A stretch of DNA of 64,000 bases, from assembly GCF_900129545.1 (NCBI RefSeq), contig NZ_FQWB01000006.1, positions 124,001-188,000 on the forward strand, read 5' to 3'. The stretch comes from Flavobacterium fluvii (GTDB lineage: Bacteria > Bacteroidota > Bacteroidia > Flavobacteriales > Flavobacteriaceae). How positions within the stretch are numbered: the first letter of the stretch is position 1; each line of letters opens with the position of its first letter. This document shows positions 1-11,358 of this stretch, piece by piece. The translations under genes and the position numbers were made by a program. A model generated the notes under the pieces. That model worked only from the letters and a program-made list of their open reading frames with translations. It was not told where the DNA came from and did no database searches.

Positions 1-1186
1 GAACATACAGGTTTTTGTTGTTGATGATTTTTTCCAGATAGAATATGCATTCCGCATATTTTTCGACACCAAAATAAATACTGGCAATCTTGTAGTAAAA
101 CAACATCTCGTGATGCTCGTCCAGATGCTCGCTATGCAGCTTTATTTTTTCCAGAATTTCGGGAATCAGGTATTCACTTTCGGCAAAAGTACCTTCCAAA
201 ATGTGATAATTCAATTTGTTGTTGTACAAATACAGGAACGAAAGCGAAGAAATATTGTCGTTTACCGGAAACAAGGGATCGTTGATGGTCTCTTCGAGCA
301 TTTCCAGATATTTCTTGAAATTGGTCTTGTATTTCAACATGAACAGCGACTCCAACAAATAATGGTTTCCTTTCAAGAAAAAAACTGGATTGAGGTAAAT
401 CATGTTCCTGTTGTCATAAAAAAGAGTCACCCATTTGTGTGAATATTTATAACACGACAGAAAGTCCTGAACCAGGAAGCTACGCCATAAATAGGCATTA
501 TAGTACCAGTATCTTTCTCGGAATCCATACTTTTTCTCGTCAAATTTAGAGATGTGTTTCTTGAAATAATCGTCGATGTATTTGTATTCAGCATCACTTT
601 TTACATAGCCGGTTTTCAGCATGATGCCATACAATTGGAGCGAAAGATTCGACAACTTGCTTGAAATGGTGTTCTTGTAATTTAATTCTTTGGCTTGAAC
701 GGCCAATTCATCGGCACGGCCTTGAATACTGCGGGTAATGTATTGGGATTCTATCAATTTTTCGAATTCCACAATCTCGTATGCCATGTACTTTTCATCA
801 TTTTCCAAGGCTTGTTGCTTGGTCTTGTCCAAGATTTTCAAACTTTGCTTGTACAAGCCTTTGTTGTACAAAATGGCGGCAAAATCAATTTGTTCCCTTA
901 ATTGGTAGCGAATGTTTTGGCTGGGAATATTCAAACGGATGCTTACCAATATTTGTTTGTACAAATACGATTTCAGGTTGGACAATTGCACTTTCTTGAT
1001 GATGCCACTTTTCAAGATGGTTTTCTCATCATAGACTTCCGATTTGTCTAAAATATTGAATAATTCTATAAATTTTGTATTGGAACTTGTTTCGAGTCGG
1101 CTCGCAAAAATCTTGAATTGTCTTTTTTCAGATTTTGAAAGTGATTTTATCAGTACAAATAAAGAATCTTTTTGATGGTTAGCCAT
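1..1186 (-). CDS. Conserved hypothetical protein, C-terminus cut by window edge
   Basis: The minus-strand frame is open from an ATG at 1186 to the left edge, about 395 codons with no stop. The protein begins MANHQKDSLFVLIKSLSKSE and continues as a charged, Leu/Tyr/Lys-rich helical sequence with repeated aromatic pairs, reminiscent of TPR-like alpha-solenoids. No signal peptide, membrane segment or catalytic motif is visible. It is divergent from leuA, with 153 bp between the two starts. I do not recognise a defined function. Proteins of this look are common hypotheticals in Flavobacteriaceae. The gene is real judging by length and codon pattern; its 3' end lies outside the window. Confidence 0.75.
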   Translation of the reverse strand, partial: MANHQKDSLFVLIKSLSKSEKRQFKIFASRLETSSNTKFIELFNILDKSEVYDEKTILKSGIIKKVQLSNLKSYLYKQILVSIRLNIPSQNIRYQLREQIDFAAILYNKGLYKQSLKILDKTKQQALENDEKYMAYEIVEFEKLIESQYITRSIQGRADELAVQAKELNYKNTISSKLSNLSLQLYGIMLKTGYVKSDAEYKYIDDYFKKHISKFDEKKYGFRERYWYYNAYLWRSFLVQDFLSCYKYSHKWVTLFYDNRNMIYLNPVFFLKGNHYLLESLFMLKYKTNFKKYLEMLEETINDPLFPVNDNISSLSFLYLYNNKLNYHILEGTFAESEYLIPEILEKIKLHSEHLDEHHEMLFYYKIASIYFGVEKYAECIFYLEKIINNKNLYV

Positions 1187-1297
1187 TGTAAAATATAGTA
1201 ATGTAACTTGTTGTTTTTCAGTTCTTTAAAAAGTTTTTATTCTCTTTATAAACAGTATAATCTATAAAAATGAATTTTATATTAAAGTAATGAAATC

Positions 1298-1305
1298 TAT
1301 TTTTG
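1298..1305 (+). promoter_or_regulatory. Possible -7 element ahead of leuA
   Basis: TATTTTTG fits the Bacteroidota -7 consensus TAnnTTTG and lies 34 bp before the leuA start. No TTTG stands at the usual distance upstream (TTTT is there instead), so this is only a candidate. Confidence 0.3.
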
Positions 1306-1318
1306 TTCGAAGATGTGA

Positions 1319-2515
<1,197 letters not shown>

Positions 2516-2561
2516 TTTAGGCCAATCAACGTTCATTATTAACATTGAACAAAAAAAGAAA

Positions 2562-3677
2562 ATGAATTTAAAAATAGCAATACTTTCGGGAGATGGAATA
2601 GGTCCAGAGGTAACTTTGCAAGCAAAAAAAGCTTTGTATGCTATTGGCGTGGTTTATAATCACGAGTTTATTTTTGAAGATGCTTACATTGGTGCCATTG
2701 CCATCGAAAAAACCGGGAAACCGCTTCCAGACCAAACCTTGAATTTGTGTAGAAATACCGATTCGATTTTGTTTGGAGCCATTGGAGACCCAAAATATGA
2801 CAATGATCCTAGTGCAAAAGTACGTCCTGAACAAGGCTTGCTTAAACTAAGAAAAGAATTGGGTTTGTATGCCAACATTAGACCCATAAAAGCTTATCCA
2901 AAATTAATGGGTTCGTCACCCATAAAGAAAGAGGTTCTGCAAGGAACTGATTTCGTTGTTTACAGGGAATTGAACGGGGGAATGTATTTTGGAGAAAAAA
3001 AAACCAACGAAGCTGGAACTTATGCTTCGGATTTGTGTGAATACAATGAAGACGAGATTGCCAAAATTGCACATTTAGCTTTCAAAGCCGCACAATCCAG
3101 ACGCAAAAAAGTAACCTTGGTGGACAAAGCCAATGTTTTGGAAACTTCCCGTTTGTGGAGGAGAGTCGTTTCGGAAATTGCCAAAGAATATCCAGAGGTA
3201 ACTTTAGAATGTTTGTATGTGGACAATGCGGCCATGCAAATTATAGTGAACCCAAGACAGTTTGACATTTTGCTGACCGATAATTTGTTCGGTGATATTT
3301 TGTCTGACGAAGCCAGCGTTATTTCGGGTTCCATCGGATTGATGTCTTCGGCATCCATAGGTGACACGCATTCGTTATTTGAACCGATTCACGGTTGCTA
3401 TACCGAAGCAAAAGACAAGAATATTGCCAATCCAATAGCATCCATACTTTCGGTAGCCTTGTTGTTGGAACATTTTGGACTCACGCAAGAAGCAAAAAAA
3501 GTCATTGGAGCGGTAGAAAAAGCCATTCTCAGCAATGTCGTCACCGTGGATTTGAAAGTTGATTCCCAATTTGGCACCAATGAAGTAGGAGATTTTATCG
3601 CCAATTATATATTGAACGAGGGAGATGATTATTTCAAAAAAGATTTTGTTCAAATAGGACAATCTACAATAGTATAA
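2562..3677 (+). CDS. leuB: 3-isopropylmalate dehydrogenase
   Basis: NAD-dependent oxidative decarboxylation of 3-isopropylmalate in leucine synthesis. The 371-residue protein shows the family N-terminus (ILSGDGIGPEV), the RPEQGLLKLRKELGLYANIRP substrate-binding region near residue 90, YVDNAAMQ, the metal-binding segment DNLFGDILSDEAS near residue 240, and the NAD site EPIHG. The length is normal. It follows leuA after 46 bp and precedes ilvD after 48 bp. The isomerase genes leuC and leuD, which act between LeuA and LeuB, are not in this window. Confidence 0.95.
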   Translation: MNLKIAILSGDGIGPEVTLQAKKALYAIGVVYNHEFIFEDAYIGAIAIEKTGKPLPDQTLNLCRNTDSILFGAIGDPKYDNDPSAKVRPEQGLLKLRKELGLYANIRPIKAYPKLMGSSPIKKEVLQGTDFVVYRELNGGMYFGEKKTNEAGTYASDLCEYNEDEIAKIAHLAFKAAQSRRKKVTLVDKANVLETSRLWRRVVSEIAKEYPEVTLECLYVDNAAMQIIVNPRQFDILLTDNLFGDILSDEASVISGSIGLMSSASIGDTHSLFEPIHGCYTEAKDKNIANPIASILSVALLLEHFGLTQEAKKVIGAVEKAILSNVVTVDLKVDSQFGTNEVGDFIANYILNEGDDYFKKDFVQIGQSTIV

Positions 3678-3725
3678 TTAAATACAAAAAAATAGGTTTC
3701 AAAATAAGACCTTAAACAAAAAACA

Positions 3726-5399
3726 ATGGAATTAAATAAATACAGCAAGACAATCACGCAAGACGAAACACAACCAGCTTCTCAAGCCATGTTTTATGGA
3801 ATTGGTTTGACAGAAGAGGATCTTAAAAAAGCGCAGGTAGGAATTGTGAGTATGGGTTACGACGGAAATCCTTGTAACATGCACTTAAATGACCTGGCTA
3901 AAGATATCAAGACTGGAGTCTGGGCTGCAGATTTAGTTGGTTTGATTTTTAATACTATTGGTGTAAGTGATGGTATTTCCAATGGTAATGACGGAATGCG
4001 TTTTTCTTTGGTTTCCCGTGACGTAATTGCAGATTCTATCGAAACAGTTATGGGGGCACAATGGTATGACGGCATGATTGCTGTTCCAGGTTGTGATAAA
4101 AATATGCCGGGAGCACTAATGGCAATGGGTAGAGTAAATCGTCCTTCCATCATGGTTTATGGTGGATCGATTCACCCAGGAAAATGGAAAGGTGAAGATT
4201 TGAATATTGTTTCTGCTTTTGAAGCTTTAGGTAAAAAAATCAAGAACACGATTACACCTGAAGATTTCAAAGGAGTAATTCAAAATGCTTGTCCTGGTGC
4301 AGGTGCTTGTGGCGGAATGTACACGGCCAACACAATGTCATCAGCTATTGAAGCATTAGGAATGAGCTTGCCTTACAGTTCTTCTAATCCTGCTTTAAGC
4401 CCGGAAAAGAAACAAGAATGTGTTGATGCCGGTAAAGCCATCAGAATATTATTGGAAAAAGATATTAAGCCTAGAGACATCATGACCCGTAAAGCATTTG
4501 AAAATGCAATTACGATGGTGGCTGTTTTAGGAGGTTCCACGAATGCAGTAATGCACTTAATTGCAATGGCTCACTCTGTAGGAATTGAATTGACATTGAA
4601 AGATTTCCAAGACATCAGTGATAAAACGCCATTATTGGCCGACTTGAAACCAAGCGGAAAATACTTAATGGAAGATTTACATAATGTGGGAGGTGTTCCG
4701 GGAGTAATGAAATATTTATTGAAAGAAGGTTTCTTGCACGGTGACTGTTTGACCGTAACCGGAAAAACAATTGCTGAAAATTTAGCTTCTATTCCTGACT
4801 TACACGATGGTCAAGAAGTGATTTTTGAAATCCAAAAAGCATTAAAAGCTACTGGAAATATTCAAATTCTTTACGGAAACATAGCTACAGAAGGTTGTGT
4901 TGCAAAGATTAGCGGTAAAGAAGGAGAGTTTTTTGAAGGTACAGCAGTAGTTTTTGAAGGTGAAAAAGATGTAATCAGGGGAATACAAGCAGGTGAAGTT
5001 AAACCAGGTAATGTCGTCATTATCCGCTATTGCGGCCCAAAAGGTGGTCCTGGAATGTCTGAAATGCTAAAACCAACATCTGCCATTATGGGAGCTGGTT
5101 TAGGAAACACAGTTGCTTTGATTACTGACGGACGTTTTTCTGGAGGTTCACACGGTTTTGTGGTAGGTCACGTTACTCCAGAAGCTTACGAAGGTGGAGG
5201 AATTGCTTTAATCGAAAACGGAGATGTCATTACAATTGATGCAGTGAATAATACTATCAACATGAAAATTTCTGACGAAGAATTCGCTAAGCGTAAGGCC
5301 AATTGGAAACAACCAGTATCACCAATCAAACAAGGAGTTTTACTTAAATATATGCGTTCAGTATCCAGTGCCTCTGAAGGATGTGTTACTGACAAATAA
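3726..5399 (+). CDS. ilvD: Dihydroxy-acid dehydratase
   Basis: Dehydrates 2,3-dihydroxy-isovalerate and 2,3-dihydroxy-methylvalerate to the 2-oxo acids of valine and isoleucine. The 557-residue length is typical. Iron-sulfur ligand motifs are visible: PGCDKNMPG near residue 120 and [17 protein letters not shown] near residue 190. The C-terminal domain carries [19 protein letters not shown]. It sits inside the branched-chain operon, 48 bp after leuB, and is followed by a 111-bp AT-rich spacer with direct near-repeats (tatcaattgcaatatcaatg). Confidence 0.96.
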   Translation: MELNKYSKTITQDETQPASQAMFYGIGLTEEDLKKAQVGIVSMGYDGNPCNMHLNDLAKDIKTGVWAADLVGLIFNTIGVSDGISNGNDGMRFSLVSRDVIADSIETVMGAQWYDGMIAVPGCDKNMPGALMAMGRVNRPSIMVYGGSIHPGKWKGEDLNIVSAFEALGKKIKNTITPEDFKGVIQNACPGAGACGGMYTANTMSSAIEALGMSLPYSSSNPALSPEKKQECVDAGKAIRILLEKDIKPRDIMTRKAFENAITMVAVLGGSTNAVMHLIAMAHSVGIELTLKDFQDISDKTPLLADLKPSGKYLMEDLHNVGGVPGVMKYLLKEGFLHGDCLTVTGKTIAENLASIPDLHDGQEVIFEIQKALKATGNIQILYGNIATEGCVAKISGKEGEFFEGTAVVFEGEKDVIRGIQAGEVKPGNVVIIRYCGPKGGPGMSEMLKPTSAIMGAGLGNTVALITDGRFSGGSHGFVVGHVTPEAYEGGGIALIENGDVITIDAVNNTINMKISDEEFAKRKANWKQPVSPIKQGVLLKYMRSVSSASEGCVTDK

Positions 5400-5510
5400 T
5401 AAATAACAATATCAATTGCAATATCAATGAAAATATAAATAATCAGTTTACTATTGAAATTGATTTTTGACATTGTCATTGCCATTGATTTTTTGAAAAA
5501 AAAATACACT

Positions 5511-7199
5511 ATGAAAATATCAGGAGCAGAAGCAGTTATCAGATGCTTATTAGCCGAGGGAGTAGATTTGGTTTATGGATATCCAGGTGGTGCCATAATG
5601 CCGGTTTACGACGAATTATATAAATTTCAAGATCAATTGCACCACGTTTTGGTGCGTCACGAACAAGGTGCTGCTCATGCTGCCCAAGGTTTCGCAAGAG
5701 CCACTGGTAAAGTGGGTGTTGCGATTGCAACTTCTGGTCCAGGAGCAACAAACTTGGTTACAGGAATTGCAGATGCCCAAATCGATTCCACGCCTTTAGT
5801 TTGTATTACAGGCCAGGTTGGGAAACATTTATTGGGTTCCGATGCTTTTCAGGAAACGGATATTATTGGAATTTCGACTCCAGTAACCAAATGGAATTAT
5901 CAAATTACGGAAGCTAGCGAAATTCCGGAAATTATCGCCAAAGCTTTTTATATTGCCAGATCGGGTCGTCCAGGTCCAGTTTTGATTGATATTACCAAGA
6001 ATGCCCAGTTCGACGAGTTTGATTTTAGTTATGAAAAATGTACTGGAATCAGAAGTTACCATCCAAAACCAGTTTTGAATCTTAAAAAAGTTCAAGAAGC
6101 TGCAGATATAATCAACAATGCCAAAAAACCGTATATCATTTTTGGACAAGGTATTATATTGAGTCAAGCTGAAGAGCAATTAAAGAGATTGGTTGAAAAA
6201 TCAGGAATTCCTGCTGCTTGGACCATTTTAGGACTTTCAGCATTGCCAACCGACCACCCTTTGAATGTAGGTATGGTAGGTATGCACGGTAATTATGGAC
6301 CGAATCTTTTGACCAACGAATGTGATGTCCTGATTGCTTTAGGAATGCGTTTCGATGACCGTGTTACTGGAAATTTAGCCACTTATGCCAAACAAGCCAA
6401 AGTAATTCACTTCGAAATTGACCCGGCTGAAGTTGATAAAAACGTAAAAACTGAAGTAGCAGTTTTGGCGGATGTAAAAGAAGCATTGATTGCCTTGATT
6501 CCATTGATTGACAAGAAATCACATGATTCTTGGCACAATGAATTCAAGGAAATGTATAAAATTGAATTGGATGCCGTTATCAATGAAGAATTAACTCCAA
6601 CGAATGGTAAAGGAATTTCGATGGGAGAAACTATCGAAATGATCAACAAACACTCGAAAGGGGATGCAATAATGGTTTCGGATGTAGGTCAACACCAAAT
6701 GTTTGCCTGTCGTTATGCCAAATTCAATACCACTAAAAGTAACGTTACTTCTGGAGGTTTGGGAACAATGGGATTTGCATTGCCGGCAGCCATTGGTGCC
6801 AAAATGGGAAGACTAGACCGTGAAGTGGTAGCGATTATTGGAGACGGAGGTTTTCAAATGAACATACAAGAATTGGGAACTATTTTTCAAACAAAAGTTC
6901 CGGTAAAAATTGTGGTTTTGAACAACGAATTTTTAGGAATGGTGCGCCAATGGCAAGAATTGTTCTTTGACAATCGTTATGCGTCAACCAAAATGATTAA
7001 TCCAAATTTTGTGGCCATTGCCGAAGGGTATCACATAAAATCTAAAAAAGTGACCAAAAGAGAAGAGTTGGATGCTGCCGTTGCAGAAATGATGGCTTCA
7101 AAAGATTCTTACTTCCTGGAAGTTATGGTAGAAAAAGAAAACAACGTATTCCCAATGATTCCAACAGGAGCTTCGGTTTCTGATATGCGATTAAGTTAA
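5511..7199 (+). CDS. ilvB: Acetolactate synthase, large (catalytic) subunit
   Basis: Thiamine diphosphate-dependent condensation giving acetolactate or acetohydroxybutyrate, the first shared step of valine and isoleucine synthesis. From the ATG at 5511 (MKISGAEAVIRCL) the protein has 562 residues. An in-frame ATG at 5454 would add 19 hydrophobic residues that are not family-like, so the later start is preferred. Domains in order: N-terminal PYR domain with GYPGGAIMP and the catalytic Glu in RHEQGA, a central FAD-type domain, and a C-terminal PP domain with the cofactor motif GDGGFQMNIQEL and VLNNEFLGMVRQWQ. It is followed after 6 bp by its regulatory subunit. Confidence 0.95.
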   Translation: MKISGAEAVIRCLLAEGVDLVYGYPGGAIMPVYDELYKFQDQLHHVLVRHEQGAAHAAQGFARATGKVGVAIATSGPGATNLVTGIADAQIDSTPLVCITGQVGKHLLGSDAFQETDIIGISTPVTKWNYQITEASEIPEIIAKAFYIARSGRPGPVLIDITKNAQFDEFDFSYEKCTGIRSYHPKPVLNLKKVQEAADIINNAKKPYIIFGQGIILSQAEEQLKRLVEKSGIPAAWTILGLSALPTDHPLNVGMVGMHGNYGPNLLTNECDVLIALGMRFDDRVTGNLATYAKQAKVIHFEIDPAEVDKNVKTEVAVLADVKEALIALIPLIDKKSHDSWHNEFKEMYKIELDAVINEELTPTNGKGISMGETIEMINKHSKGDAIMVSDVGQHQMFACRYAKFNTTKSNVTSGGLGTMGFALPAAIGAKMGRLDREVVAIIGDGGFQMNIQELGTIFQTKVPVKIVVLNNEFLGMVRQWQELFFDNRYASTKMINPNFVAIAEGYHIKSKKVTKREELDAAVAEMMASKDSYFLEVMVEKENNVFPMIPTGASVSDMRLS

Positions 7200-7205
7200 A
7201 AAATT

Positions 7206-7736
7206 ATGGAAAATAAAATATTCACCATTTCTGTTTATTCAGAAAACAACGTTGGCTTATTGAACAGGATTTCAGGGATCTTCTTGAAACGCCACATCAA
7301 TATATTGAGTTTGAATGTATCCGAATCGGAAATTGAAAATGTTTCCCGTTTCATTATCGTGGTAAAAACCACTGAAAAATGGGTGCAAAACATTGTAGGC
7401 CAGATCGAAAAACAAATCGAAGTAATTAAGGCTTTTTATCATATTGATGAAGAAACCATCTTTTTGGAGAGCGCCATATTCAAAATCAACTCCAGCTTGT
7501 TATTCGACGAAAGACAAATTCAGAACATCATCAAAGAAAGTCATTCTGAAATCGTGACCGTGTCAAGAGACTTTTTCGTGATTTCAAAATCTGGAAAACG
7601 TGATGAAATCAACGACTTGTACAATAAACTAAAACCTTTCGGGATTATGCAATTTGCACGTTCGGGAAGAATATCGGTTTCGAAAGAAAAAATGGAAATT
7701 TCATCCTTATTATTAGAAGAGTTAAAACAGAACTAG
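7206..7736 (+). CDS. ilvN: Acetolactate synthase, small (regulatory) subunit
   Basis: Binds the catalytic subunit and confers feedback inhibition by valine. The 176-residue protein starts with an ACT domain (FTISVYSENNVGLLNRISGIF), followed by a second, ACT-like C-terminal domain of the small-subunit family. It starts 6 bp after the ilvB stop, consistent with co-translation and stoichiometric assembly. It is named ilvN/ilvH by function; the two symbols cannot be separated from sequence alone. Confidence 0.92.
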   Translation: MENKIFTISVYSENNVGLLNRISGIFLKRHINILSLNVSESEIENVSRFIIVVKTTEKWVQNIVGQIEKQIEVIKAFYHIDEETIFLESAIFKINSSLLFDERQIQNIIKESHSEIVTVSRDFFVISKSGKRDEINDLYNKLKPFGIMQFARSGRISVSKEKMEISSLLLEELKQN

Positions 7737-7785
7737 ACCAAAGAAAAGTCTAAAAAATTATTAAATATTAAACAACAATTAAAAA

Positions 7786-9255
7786 ATGGCAAATTATTTC
7801 AATTCATTACCACTTAGATTACAATTAGAACAATTAGGCGTTTGCGAATTTATGGATCAATCCGAATTTGCAGATGGAATAGAAGCACTTAAAGGAAAAA
7901 AAGTAGTTATCGTAGGTTGCGGAGCACAAGGTTTGAACCAAGGTTTGAACATGAGAGATTCCGGTCTTGATATTTCTTATACTTTGCGTGCCGAGGCAAT
8001 TGCTCAAAAGAGAGCTTCTTACACCAATGCTACTGATAATGGTTTCAAAGTGGGAACTTATGAAGAATTAATCCCAACGGCTGATTTGGTTTGTAACCTT
8101 ACACCAGACAAGCAACACACAGCGGTAGTAACTGCCATCATGCCTTTGATGAAACAAGGTTCAACTTTGGCCTACTCACACGGTTTCAACATCGTGGAAG
8201 AAGGAATGCAAATTCGTAAAGACATCACTGTTATCATGTGTGCTCCAAAATGTCCAGGATCTGAAGTTCGTGAAGAATACAAAAGAGGTTTTGGTGTACC
8301 AACCTTGATTGCGGTTCACCCTGAAAACGATCCAAATGGAGTAGGTTTGGCTCAAGCCAAAGCGTATGCAGTAGCTACTGGAGGTCACAGAGCTGGAGTT
8401 TTGAAATCTTCTTTCGTTGCGGAAGTAAAATCAGATTTAATGGGTGAGCAAACTATCCTTTGCGGAATGTTGCAAACTGGTTCTATCTTGTGTTTTGACA
8501 AAATGGTTGAAAAAGGAATCGAACCTGCTTATGCTTCAAAATTAATCCAATACGGTTGGGAAACTATTACTGAAGCCTTGAAACATGGTGGTATCACCAA
8601 CATGATGGATCGTCTTTCCAATCCTGCAAAAATCGAAGCTTACGAAATTGCTGAAGAATTAAAAGACATTATGCGTCCATTGTTCCAAAAACATCAAGAC
8701 GACATCATTTCTGGAGAATTCTCAAGAAACATGATGATCGACTGGGATAACAATGATGTTAATTTATTGACTTGGAGAGCTGCAACTGAAGAAACCAATT
8801 TCGAAAAAACGGCTCCAACTGCTGCCCATATTTCAGAACAAGAATATTTTGACAATGGAGTATTGATGATTGCCATGGTAAAAGCGGGTGTGGAATTGGC
8901 TTTCGAAACCATGACTGAATCAGGAATCATTGAAGAATCTGCTTACTACGAATCATTGCACGAATTGCCTTTGATTGCCAATACCATTGCAAGAAAAAAA
9001 TTATTCGAAATGAACCGTGTAATTTCTGATACTGCTGAATACGGATGTTATTTATTCGATCACGCTTGCAAACCGTTATTGGTTGATTTTATGAAAACGG
9101 TTGAAACTAATGTAATTGGTAAACCTTTTTCAACTTCAAATGGTGTTGACAATGCTGTTCTTATCGCAGTAAACAAAGAAATTCGTCAACATCCTATCGA
9201 AGAAGTAGGAGCTTGGTTGAGAGAATCAATGACGGCAATGAAAAAAATTGGATAA
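7786..9255 (+). CDS. ilvC: Ketol-acid reductoisomerase (class II, long form)
   Basis: NADPH-dependent isomerisation and reduction of acetolactate, feeding IlvD. At 489 residues this is the long, plant/enterobacterial (class II) type, with a duplicated C-terminal knotted domain, rather than the roughly 330-residue class I form. The Rossmann motif [16 protein letters not shown] is at about residues 41-56. It is the last gene of the branched-chain operon and is followed by small hairpins and a clear terminator. Confidence 0.95.
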   Translation: MANYFNSLPLRLQLEQLGVCEFMDQSEFADGIEALKGKKVVIVGCGAQGLNQGLNMRDSGLDISYTLRAEAIAQKRASYTNATDNGFKVGTYEELIPTADLVCNLTPDKQHTAVVTAIMPLMKQGSTLAYSHGFNIVEEGMQIRKDITVIMCAPKCPGSEVREEYKRGFGVPTLIAVHPENDPNGVGLAQAKAYAVATGGHRAGVLKSSFVAEVKSDLMGEQTILCGMLQTGSILCFDKMVEKGIEPAYASKLIQYGWETITEALKHGGITNMMDRLSNPAKIEAYEIAEELKDIMRPLFQKHQDDIISGEFSRNMMIDWDNNDVNLLTWRAATEETNFEKTAPTAAHISEQEYFDNGVLMIAMVKAGVELAFETMTESGIIEESAYYESLHELPLIANTIARKKLFEMNRVISDTAEYGCYLFDHACKPLLVDFMKTVETNVIGKPFSTSNGVDNAVLIAVNKEIRQHPIEEVGAWLRESMTAMKKIG

Positions 9256-9257
9256 TA

Positions 9258-9390
9258 CACACTTTGGTGTGCAGGGATTTGGCGAGTATCTTTAGTTTTA
9301 TGATAGTTTGAATTAGTTAAGAAGTATTAAAGAAAACAGAAATAGCCATATACGTTCACTTAACTCGAAAACGGAGTTGACGGTTAAGTG
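9258..9390 (+). promoter_or_regulatory. Structured spacer after ilvC
   Basis: Two inverted repeats precede the terminator. The first is CACAC-tttg-GTGTG at 9258-9271, right after the ilvC stop. The second is CACTTAAC at 9357-9364 with GTTAAGTG at 9383-9390, which encloses a smaller AACT...AGTT pair. They could protect the 3' end of the mRNA or belong to a small RNA; no function can be assigned. Confidence 0.3.
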
Positions 9391-9414
9391 AGGTAATCCC
9401 AAGAGATAATTATG

Positions 9415-9449
9415 AAAAGCGAGGTAGAAATTCTATCTCGCTTTTTTTT
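9415..9449 (+). terminator. Terminator of the leu-ilv operon
   Basis: A hairpin AAAAGCGAGGTAG-aaatt-CTATCTCGCTTTT runs into an uninterrupted T run. It lies 160 bp after ilvC and 61 bp before the next operon. Confidence 0.88.
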
Positions 9450-9509
9450 GGCTAATTTGATTTCCCCAAAAGTTGAACGGTTTCAAATAATCACTAAATT
9501 AGCGATACC

Positions 9510-10643
9510 ATGAAAACAAAACCAGATGTTGTAATTATTGGCGGAGGATTGGCGGGTCTTGCGAGTGCCGTTCATTTGTCAAAATTGGGATTGAAAATCA
9601 TTTTGATTGAAAAAAATGAATTTCCAAAGCACAAGGTTTGCGGAGAATATATTTCGAATGAAGTTTTGCCCTATTTCCAATGGCTGGGTTTGGAAATTTC
9701 CAGCTTGGAACCTTCAACCATTTCCAGAATAGAATTTTCCACGGCAAATGGAAAGATGATTTCAGGAGATTTGCCTTTGGGTGGATTTGGAATCAGTCGC
9801 TATGTTTTGGATAATTATTTATGTCAAAAAGCAATTGAAAATGGTTGCCAAATTATTCAGGACACGGTAGCCAACATTCAATTCATTGATGATGAATTCC
9901 TTGTTTCAACTTCCAATAATTTAGAAATAAAGTCAAAAATGGCAATTGGGGCTTTCGGAAAACGATCCAACATGGACCAAAAATTAAATCGCGATTTCAT
10001 CCGGAAAAAATCCCCTTGGTTGGCCGTGAAAGCTCATTATTCTGGAGATTTCCCAAATGATTTGGTTGGACTTCATAATTTCAGGGGGGGGTATTGTGGT
10101 GTTTCAAAAGTGGAAAACGACAAAATAAACATTTGTTATTTGGTTGATTATGATACGTTCAAGCAATACAAGAGTATTGATGAATTTCAATTAAATGTAA
10201 TTTATAAAAATCCGCATTTAAAAAATATTTTCAAAAAATGCGAACTCCTTTTTGAAAAACCTTTGACCATAAGCCAGATTTCTTTCGAGAAAAAAGAAGT
10301 TGTCAAAAACCATGTTTTGATGATTGGCGACACGGCCGGATTAATTCATCCCTTGTGTGGCAACGGAATGGCGATGGCAATTCATGGTGCACAAATCGCA
10401 TCTGAATTAGTTCTGGAGTTTTTGGACAACAAAATCAGTTCCCGAAACAAATTGGAAGAAAAATACATCCAGGAATGGAACAGAAATTTCAAAAATAGAC
10501 TGACTACAGGTCGATTTTTGTCAAAAATATTGCAAAGAGAAAAATTAACTACTTTTCTTATGCGATTATTGGTTATCTTTCCATTCATATTACCCAAAAT
10601 AATTCAGAAAACACACGGTAAACCCATCATTTTGAAATCCTAG
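9510..10643 (+). CDS. FAD-dependent oxidoreductase, geranylgeranyl reductase-like (polyketide operon)
   Basis: A 377-residue flavoprotein. Visible features are the N-terminal FAD motif VVIIGGGLAGLASAVHLS (residues about 7-24), the GEYISNE segment near residue 47 typical of the geranylgeranyl reductase / FAD monooxygenase superfamily, and the second FAD motif IGDTAGLIHPLCGNGMAMAI near residue 273. It is the first gene of a three-gene operon; the stop is one base away from the ATG of the methyltransferase gene. In Streptomyces srs-type loci a flavoprotein and a methyltransferase modify resorcinolic lipids made by a type III polyketide synthase, so a tailoring role (ring oxidation or acyl-chain reduction) is inferred. 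The substrate is unknown. Confidence 0.85.
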   Translation: MKTKPDVVIIGGGLAGLASAVHLSKLGLKIILIEKNEFPKHKVCGEYISNEVLPYFQWLGLEISSLEPSTISRIEFSTANGKMISGDLPLGGFGISRYVLDNYLCQKAIENGCQIIQDTVANIQFIDDEFLVSTSNNLEIKSKMAIGAFGKRSNMDQKLNRDFIRKKSPWLAVKAHYSGDFPNDLVGLHNFRGGYCGVSKVENDKINICYLVDYDTFKQYKSIDEFQLNVIYKNPHLKNIFKKCELLFEKPLTISQISFEKKEVVKNHVLMIGDTAGLIHPLCGNGMAMAIHGAQIASELVLEFLDNKISSRNKLEEKYIQEWNRNFKNRLTTGRFLSKILQREKLTTFLMRLLVIFPFILPKIIQKTHGKPIILKS

Positions 10644-10644
10644 G

Positions 10645-11358
10645 ATGTTTGTAAGCACAAAATATAGATCTGACGAGCCAGAAATTATGGATGATTTTGC
10701 AATGGAAGGCGAAACCTTGCGAGATGCATTGGATAAAATTGCCCGAATAAATAAACTCTTGGGAGGAAACCAGCTGACTTTACAAGGCGTTCAAAATTTG
10801 ATTGCGAAGATTCCCAAAACAACTGAAGTCTCGATTGTTGATGTAGGGTGTGGTAATGGAGATATGTTGCGGATATTGGCAGATTATGGTTTGAAAAACA
10901 ATCTAAACTTTAAATTAATCGGTATTGATGCCAATAATTTCACCATCGATTATGCGCGAAAATTATCAAAAAAGCATCCAAATATCAGCTTTCGGTGTGA
11001 AGATATTTTTGGTAAAGCTTTCGCGGAATTAAAGTGCGATATAATTCTGTGCACGTTGACATTACATCATTTTAAGTGTGATGAAATTACATCGTTGATA
11101 ACTCTTTTTAACATCAATTCCCGTGTCGGATTCGTGATTAATGATTTACACAGAAGTATTGTTTCGTATCGATTATTTCAGGTTTTATGTTTTGTTTTCA
11201 GACTGAATTCAATGCCTAAAAAAGATGGATTGGTTTCCATATTGAGAGGTTTCAAAAAAGAGGAACTGGTTCATTATTCAAAAAAAACAAAGTTGGACAA
11301 TTATAAAATTCAATGGAAATGGGCTTTCCGTTACCAATGGATAATTTCAAAAATATGA
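10645..11358 (+). CDS. SAM-dependent methyltransferase (polyketide operon)
   Basis: A 237-residue class I methyltransferase. SAM-binding motif I is IVDVGCGNGD at residues 64-73, followed by an acidic strand end (LIGIDANN) and a motif near residue 130 (CDIILCTLTLHHF). The C-terminal part has hydrophobic stretches (SYRLFQVLCFVFRLNSM) consistent with a lipid-like substrate. It begins 1 bp after the oxidoreductase stop, and its TGA overlaps the polyketide synthase ATG (ATGA at 11355-11358), so the three genes are translationally coupled. Its probable job is methylation of the type III polyketide product. Confidence 0.87.
   Translation: MFVSTKYRSDEPEIMDDFAMEGETLRDALDKIARINKLLGGNQLTLQGVQNLIAKIPKTTEVSIVDVGCGNGDMLRILADYGLKNNLNFKLIGIDANNFTIDYARKLSKKHPNISFRCEDIFGKAFAELKCDIILCTLTLHHFKCDEITSLITLFNINSRVGFVINDLHRSIVSYRLFQVLCFVFRLNSMPKKDGLVSILRGFKKEELVHYSKKTKLDNYKIQWKWAFRYQWIISKI

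Noticed and set aside
110..442. Plus-strand 110-codon frame at the left edge
   Set aside because: It is antisense to a long open minus-strand frame and its composition (runs of Phe, Gln, Val) is that of a shadow frame.
5454..5510. Longer N-terminus for ilvB
   Set aside because: The extra 19 residues are not like the family, and the ATG at 5511 gives the usual acetolactate synthase start.
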